Source: an uncultured Oscillospiraceae bacterium (GTDB taxonomy: Bacteria > Bacillota > Clostridia > Oscillospirales > Oscillospiraceae). From it: a stretch of 8,474 bases of DNA. The stretch is from the NCBI GenBank assembly GCA_934589835.1, contig CAKTOK010000052.1:1-8474 (forward strand), read 5' to 3'. The notes under the pieces are model-generated. The model was not told the DNA's origin. It was given only the letters and a program-made list of their open reading frames with translations, and made no database searches. Positions 5,912 to 8,474 of the stretch are shown in pieces. Every line of letters starts with the position of its first letter. The first letter of the stretch is position 1. The translations under genes were made by a program, and so were the position numbers.

Positions 5912-5968
5912 TTTCCGGCGCGCACCGGGCAAAACACAAGCACATATTATACAGGATAGCGCCGGAAA
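5912..5968. repeat. 10-bp inverted repeat flanking the EamA -10 box
   Basis: TTTCCGGCGC (5912-5921) and GCGCCGGAAA (5959-5968) are perfect complements, 37 bp apart. The TATAAT on the minus strand (5951-5946) lies between them. This placement suits an operator but could be chance in GC-rich DNA. Confidence 0.45.
5946..5951 (-). promoter_or_regulatory. -10 box of the EamA transporter promoter
   Basis: A consensus TATAAT on the minus strand, 58 bp upstream of the ATG at 5888. The -35 region 16-18 bp upstream (around TGGATT) is poor, so the promoter may be weak or need an activator. Confidence 0.55.
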
Positions 5969-5984
5969 AATCCAGTGGGTGCGG

Positions 5985-6047
5985 CGGAGAAAGGTAAAAT
6001 TTTGCCGGAGAGAGGCGAAAGTTGTCCGCAGAGGGGCGAAAAGCGGT
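5985..6047. repeat. Three tandem 21-bp imperfect repeats upstream of the nucleotidyltransferase
   Basis: Units at 5985-6005, 6006-6026 and 6027-6047 share the pattern CGSAGARRGGYRAAA followed by a T/G-rich end. A fourth partial copy (CGCAGAGAAACTGTGC) starts at 6054 and overlaps the promoter spacer. The array ends at the first base of the -35 box. Spacing of two helical turns suggests binding sites for a repressor or activator, or an interspersed repeat. Confidence 0.6.
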
Positions 6048-6075
6048 TGAAGCCGCAGAGAAACTGTGCTATACT
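6047..6075 (+). promoter_or_regulatory. Sigma-A promoter of the nucleotidyltransferase-peptidase operon
   Basis: TTGAAG (6047-6052), a 17-bp spacer and TATACT (6070-6075). The leader would be about 55 nt and contains a small GC hairpin (GGCCG 6085-6089 with CGGCC 6102-6106). Confidence 0.8.
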
Positions 6076-6137
6076 AAAAAAGATGGCCGTCCGTTTGGCG
6101 GCGGCCTGTTCGGGGGACAATGTGAGGAGGACAAAGC

Positions 6138-7052
6138 ATGAAAGCGGCATTGGTCATTATGGCGGCGGGCCTCGGCTCCCGTTATGGCGGCAATAAGCAG
6201 ACGGACGGCGTGGGCCCCAACGGGGAGATCCTCTTGGAGTACGGCGTCTATGACGCGGTGCGCGCCGGATTTGATAAGATCGTGTTTATCATCAAGCCGG
6301 ATATGCGGGAGCTGATGGAGCGGCTGTGCGGCGGCCTGATGGAGCGGCTGCGGACGCCGGAGGGCGCGCCGGTCAAGGTGTGCTACGCCTATCAGGAGCT
6401 GACGAACGTGCCGGATTTTTACACCGTACCGGCGGGACGGACGAAGCCGCTGGGCACCACTCACGCGGTGCTGTGTACGCGGCCCTTCATCGAAGAGCCG
6501 TTCTGCGTCATCAACGCCGACGACTACTACGGCGTGGACGCCTACCGGACCATTTATGAGGAGCTGCAGCGTTTGCCGGAAAAGGGCGCGGCCACCATGG
6601 TGGGCTATCTGCTGCGAAACACCGTGACGAAGTACGGCACGGTGTCGCGGGGCGTGTGCCACACACGGGACGGCTATCTCACGGACATTCGCGAGACCCT
6701 GAAGATCCGGCTGCGCGACGATGGGACCATCGGCGATGAGGACAGCGGCGTGCTGCTGCCGCCGGACACGGTGGTGTCCATGAATTTCTGGGGCTTCATG
6801 CCCTCCGTCTTTGACGAGATGCAGGCGTACTTTGAGGCGTTTCTGCACAGTGAAGCGGGGCGGGAGCCCAAGGCGGAGTGCCTGCTGCCCAACATGGTGG
6901 GGGCGTTTTTGAAGGAAGGGAAGCTCTCCGTGTCCGTTTTGCGGTCGAAGGACCGGTGGTTCGGCATGACGTACCGCGAGGATCGGGCGCGGGTGGCAGA
7001 GGAGCTGCGGAAGCTCCATGAGGCGGGGGTCTACCCGCAGGAACTGAGGTAA
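6138..7052 (+). CDS. Sugar-phosphate nucleotidyltransferase-like protein
   Basis: A 304-residue protein of the NTP-transferase (GT-A-like) fold. The N-terminal signature MAAGLGSRYGGNKQ (8-21) is the nucleotide-binding loop, with the G-x-G-S-R...K pattern of hexose-1-phosphate nucleotidylyltransferases. GTTHAVL (106-112) and INADDYYG (125-132) follow; D128 is the likely metal/catalytic aspartate. Enzymes of this type couple a sugar or choline phosphate to a nucleotide for envelope polysaccharide or salvage pathways. The activated molecule is not identifiable, and the 'YGGNKQ' variant suggests a clostridial subgroup distinct from the RfbA/GalU type. AGGAGG at 6125-6130 sets the ATG at 6138. A peptidase gene follows 5 bp downstream, so the two are co-transcribed and possibly translationally coupled. 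Confidence 0.85.
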   Translation: MKAALVIMAAGLGSRYGGNKQTDGVGPNGEILLEYGVYDAVRAGFDKIVFIIKPDMRELMERLCGGLMERLRTPEGAPVKVCYAYQELTNVPDFYTVPAGRTKPLGTTHAVLCTRPFIEEPFCVINADDYYGVDAYRTIYEELQRLPEKGAATMVGYLLRNTVTKYGTVSRGVCHTRDGYLTDIRETLKIRLRDDGTIGDEDSGVLLPPDTVVSMNFWGFMPSVFDEMQAYFEAFLHSEAGREPKAECLLPNMVGAFLKEGKLSVSVLRSKDRWFGMTYREDRARVAEELRKLHEAGVYPQELR

Positions 7053-7057
7053 GGACG

Positions 7058-7855
7058 ATGGACGAAAGAGAACGGAGAAAACAGCGCCGCCGGAAGGAGG
7101 CCATGCGTGGCCGCATCCTTGCGGGGGTGTTCCTGCTGGTGCTGGCAGTGGGCATCATCTGCATCGCGAAGGGGTGCAGCGACAAGAAGCGAAAGACCCA
7201 GCAGGAGGCGGATCAGCAGCAGGACGCCCAGACGGCCTTTGCGCCTCAGGAGCCGGTACAGGCACCGGAGGAGCCGAAGCCCTCGGCGGAGGACAACGAG
7301 CTGCTGACGCTGGTGAACCCGTGGAATCCGCTGCCGGAGGACTGGGAGGTGGATCTGGTGACCCTCAGCGATGGGCGGCAGATCGACAGCCGGTGCTATG
7401 ACGCCTTGCAGGAGATGATGGACGCCTGCCGTGAGGCGGGCTACGACCCGCTGATCTGCTCAGCCTACCGGACGCAGGAGACGCAGCAGAGCCTGTACGA
7501 CAACAAGGTGGCGCGGCTGGAGGCCGAGGGCAGAACTCATGAGCAGGCGCTGGAGGAGGCGGGCACCGTGGTGGCTGTGCCGGGCACCAGCGAGCATCAG
7601 CTGGGGCTGGCGGTGGACATCGTGGACGTCAACAACCAGAATCTGACGGAGGAGCAGGAGAAGACCCCTACCCAGAAGTGGCTGATGGCCAACTCTTGGC
7701 GGTACGGGTTCATCCACCGCTATCCCAACAGCAAGAGCGACGTCACCGGCATTATCTACGAGCCGTGGCACTATCGCTATGTGGGCAACGATGCGGCGCA
7801 GGAGATCTTTAACCGCGGCATCACACTGGAGGAGTATCTGGGCGTGACCCATTGA
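7058..7855 (+). CDS. VanY-type D-alanyl-D-alanine carboxypeptidase (M15 family), membrane-anchored
   Basis: A 265-residue LAS-family metallopeptidase. After a very basic N-terminus (1-19) comes one membrane helix (about 20-37), then a Gln/Pro/Glu-rich spacer (46-80) and the catalytic domain (about 85-262). Zinc ligands are H180 (TSEHQLG), D187 (LAVDI) and H238 (EPWHYRYVG); E235 is the catalytic base, and R138 in SAYRT fits the substrate-carboxylate site. Such enzymes trim the terminal D-Ala from peptidoglycan stem peptides outside the membrane. C40 just after the helix (AKGC) is not a good lipobox, so a helix anchor is more likely than a lipid. It lies 5 bp after the nucleotidyltransferase; the start's ribosome binding site (GAGGTAAGGA) overlaps that gene's end. 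No van regulator is nearby, so a housekeeping role is more likely than vancomycin resistance. Confidence 0.92.
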   Translation: MDERERRKQRRRKEAMRGRILAGVFLLVLAVGIICIAKGCSDKKRKTQQEADQQQDAQTAFAPQEPVQAPEEPKPSAEDNELLTLVNPWNPLPEDWEVDLVTLSDGRQIDSRCYDALQEMMDACREAGYDPLICSAYRTQETQQSLYDNKVARLEAEGRTHEQALEEAGTVVAVPGTSEHQLGLAVDIVDVNNQNLTEEQEKTPTQKWLMANSWRYGFIHRYPNSKSDVTGIIYEPWHYRYVGNDAAQEIFNRGITLEEYLGVTH

Positions 7856-7869
7856 CGGAAAGCATACGG

Positions 7870-7901
7870 CAGGGAGCCGCGGCAAAAGCCGCGGCTCCCT
7901 G
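7870..7901. terminator. Strong stem-loop between convergent genes, no U-tract
   Basis: A perfect 13-bp stem (7871-7883 with 7888-7900), extended by one pair (7870/7901), with an AAAA loop. No T-run follows on either strand, so it may end transcripts poorly on its own or act as an mRNA 3' barrier for both the peptidase operon and the small minus-strand gene. Confidence 0.55.
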
Positions 7902-7915
7902 TGCGGTACCGGATG

Positions 7916-8023
7916 TTACTTGCAGTTCTTGGCGTTCTTCGTGTTCTTGGCGTTCTTGCCGGTATTCGGGGTATTCTGCTCAGTGGTATTCTGCTCGGTC
8001 TTGGCGTTTTTGCGCTCATCCAT
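7916..8023 (-). CDS. Small Asn/Lys/Thr-rich protein, 35 residues, unknown
   Basis: A 35-residue protein starting MDERKNAKTEQ. About 60% of residues are Asn, Lys or Thr. It contains a tandem TEQNT-TEQNT and a KNAKNTKNAKN run, and one Cys (next to last residue). It should be disordered, basic and very hydrophilic, with no signal peptide or helix. The start is convincing: AAGGAGGT at 8038-8031 with 7-base spacing, among the best ribosome binding sites here. The promoter candidate upstream resembles the sporulation sigma-G type rather than sigma-A, which would fit a small spore-core protein. I cannot assign it to a known small acid-soluble spore protein family. It is convergent with the peptidase and divergent from infC. 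Confidence 0.7.
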   Translation of the reverse strand: MDERKNAKTEQNTTEQNTPNTGKNAKNTKNAKNCK

Positions 8024-8059
8024 GTGAGGCACCTCCTTTTCTGGCGTAGGTACAGCGTC

Positions 8060-8087
8060 AGTATGGCCGGAAATCAAAAGAGTATGC
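8060..8087 (-). promoter_or_regulatory. Candidate sigma-G-like (forespore) promoter of the small protein gene
   Basis: On the minus strand GCATA (8087-8083), a 17-bp spacer and CATACT followed by G (8065-8059). The forespore consensus is roughly G-H-A-T-R, about 17-18 bp, then C-A-T-n-n-T-A; only the last base differs. The leader would be about 30 nt. No sigma-A promoter with good boxes was found. Confidence 0.4.
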
Positions 8088-8105
8088 ATGACGCGAAAAA
8101 AGTTG

Positions 8106-8134
8106 TTGACAGGAGAGAGAAAGTGCGGTAAAAT
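8106..8134 (+). promoter_or_regulatory. Sigma-A promoter of infC
   Basis: TTGACA (8106-8111), a 17-bp spacer and TAAAAT (8129-8134). The predicted start is near 8141, giving a leader of about 150 nt. Confidence 0.85.
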
Positions 8135-8140
8135 ACCGGA

Positions 8141-8270
8141 GAAAACAAAGAAGGTCGGTGCATCCGCCTCACCTCCAGCCTGCGGCAAAGAGGTCAACAG
8201 CGTCGGCAAGGGGCCCTGCGGGCTGTTTGCGTTGTTGCGCGGATGCGGAGAGCATTCGCGTTTTTATTTT
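8141..8270 (+). promoter_or_regulatory. infC attenuator leader (probable L20-type leader)
   Basis: The leader can fold in two exclusive ways. GCATCCGC (8160-8167) is the exact complement of GCGGATGC (8239-8246), which is the left arm of the terminator, so pairing them makes an antiterminator. That helix stacks next to an 8-bp helix, CAACAGCG (8195-8202) with CGTTGTTG (8230-8237, one G-U). In Bacillus the infC-rpmI-rplT operon is controlled by ribosomal protein L20 binding such a leader and favouring termination; the same control is inferred here from position and architecture. Confidence 0.75.
8238..8270 (+). terminator. Attenuator terminator before infC
   Basis: A 9-bp stem (8238-8246 with 8252-8260, one G-U) with a GGAGA loop, followed by TTTTTATTTT. 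It ends 5 nt before the infC ribosome binding site, so it is an attenuator and not the end of an upstream gene. Confidence 0.88.
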
Positions 8271-8289
8271 AGATTGGAGGTGCTTCGGT

Positions 8290-8474
8290 ATTAGCAAGGT
8301 ACAGCATCAACTGAACGACGAGATCAACGATAAGGAGATCCGACTGATCGGCGAAGGCGGAGAGCAGATGGGCATTGTGTCCGGTGAAGAGGCCCTACGC
8401 ATCGCGGAGGAGCACGGGCTGGATCTGGTGAAGATCTCCCCGCAGGCAACGCCCCCTGTGTGCAAGCTGATGAA
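8290..8474 (+). CDS. infC: Translation initiation factor IF-3, N-terminal part, AUU start
   Basis: The first 61 codons of IF-3, cut by the right window edge. The translation after the start, [20 protein letters not shown], then [19 protein letters not shown] and TPPVCKLM, matches the IF-3 N-terminal domain, which binds the 30S subunit and checks the start codon and initiator tRNA. The start is the rare codon ATT (8290-8292), nine bases after GGAGG (8276-8280); no ATG, GTG or TTG lies in frame between the binding site and the conserved region. AUU starts are a known feature of infC in many bacteria and let IF-3 repress its own translation. rpmI and rplT are expected downstream, off the window. 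Confidence 0.95.
   Translation, partial: MSKVQHQLNDEINDKEIRLIGEGGEQMGIVSGEEALRIAEEHGLDLVKISPQATPPVCKLM

Noticed and set aside
5888..5945. Upstream ATG at 5945 as the EamA start
   Set aside because: It overlaps the likely -10 region, has no RBS, and adds a Cys-rich tail not typical of the family; the ATG at 5888 has AGGAG.
5985..6047. CRISPR array
   Set aside because: Units are directly adjacent and imperfect, with no unique spacers and no cas genes.
5947..6150. Minus-strand frame with a heptad-like FSPLCGQ-LSPLSGK-ILPFSAA pattern
   Set aside because: The protein repeat is just the translation of the 21-bp DNA repeats; the frame covers two promoters and lacks an RBS.
7058..7855. Vancomycin-resistance cluster because of the VanY-like peptidase
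   Set aside because: No vanH, vanA/B-type ligase, vanX or two-component regulator in the window; the partner gene is a nucleotidyltransferase.

Overview
The window looks like chromosome from a GC-rich, probably spore-forming Bacillota of the Oscillospiraceae type (Flavonifractor/Oscillibacter-like). The grounds are high GC, strong AGGAGG ribosome binding sites, sigma-A promoters with 17-bp spacers, a 5S rRNA 3' end of clostridial type, and an infC leader with an attenuator and an AUU start. The genus cannot be fixed from sequence reading alone.

Layout. 1-110: the 3' end of a 5S rRNA gene and its terminator, closing an rRNA operon. 120-900: a possible gene remnant on the minus strand, then a solo GNAT acetyltransferase with its own terminator. 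889-1306: a small three-helix membrane protein (minus) with a near-perfect promoter. 1307-2595: a roughly 320-bp gene-free stretch holding an orphan minus-strand terminator, a plus promoter and a structured leader, then a gene fusing a phosphinothricin-acetyltransferase-type GNAT domain to a VOC (glyoxalase/bleomycin-resistance) domain. 2541-3847 (minus): a two-gene operon of an HD-domain nucleotidase-like protein and a SAM methyltransferase. The methyltransferase 3' end appears damaged: it runs through a 17-bp perfect hairpin terminator and into the antisense of the fusion gene. 3851-4929: a PAP2 lipid phosphatase, divergent from that operon. 4995-5951 (minus): an EamA/DMT transporter. 5985-7900: a promoter carrying three 21-bp tandem repeats, then a sugar-nucleotidyltransferase-like gene and a VanY-type peptidase 5 bp apart. 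7916-8087 (minus): a 35-residue Asn/Lys/Thr-rich protein with a sigma-G-like promoter. 8106-8474: the infC promoter, attenuator leader and the first 61 codons of IF3.

Most genes are single, independently transcribed housekeeping or accessory units. The two operons (HD + methyltransferase; nucleotidyltransferase + peptidase) do not form an obvious shared pathway. I see no CRISPR array, transposase, phage gene or toxin-antitoxin pair, and nothing I would call a new multi-gene system. The best leads are the GNAT-VOC fusion with its leader, the methyltransferase whose terminator lies before its stop codon, the 21-bp repeats, and the small forespore-like protein.
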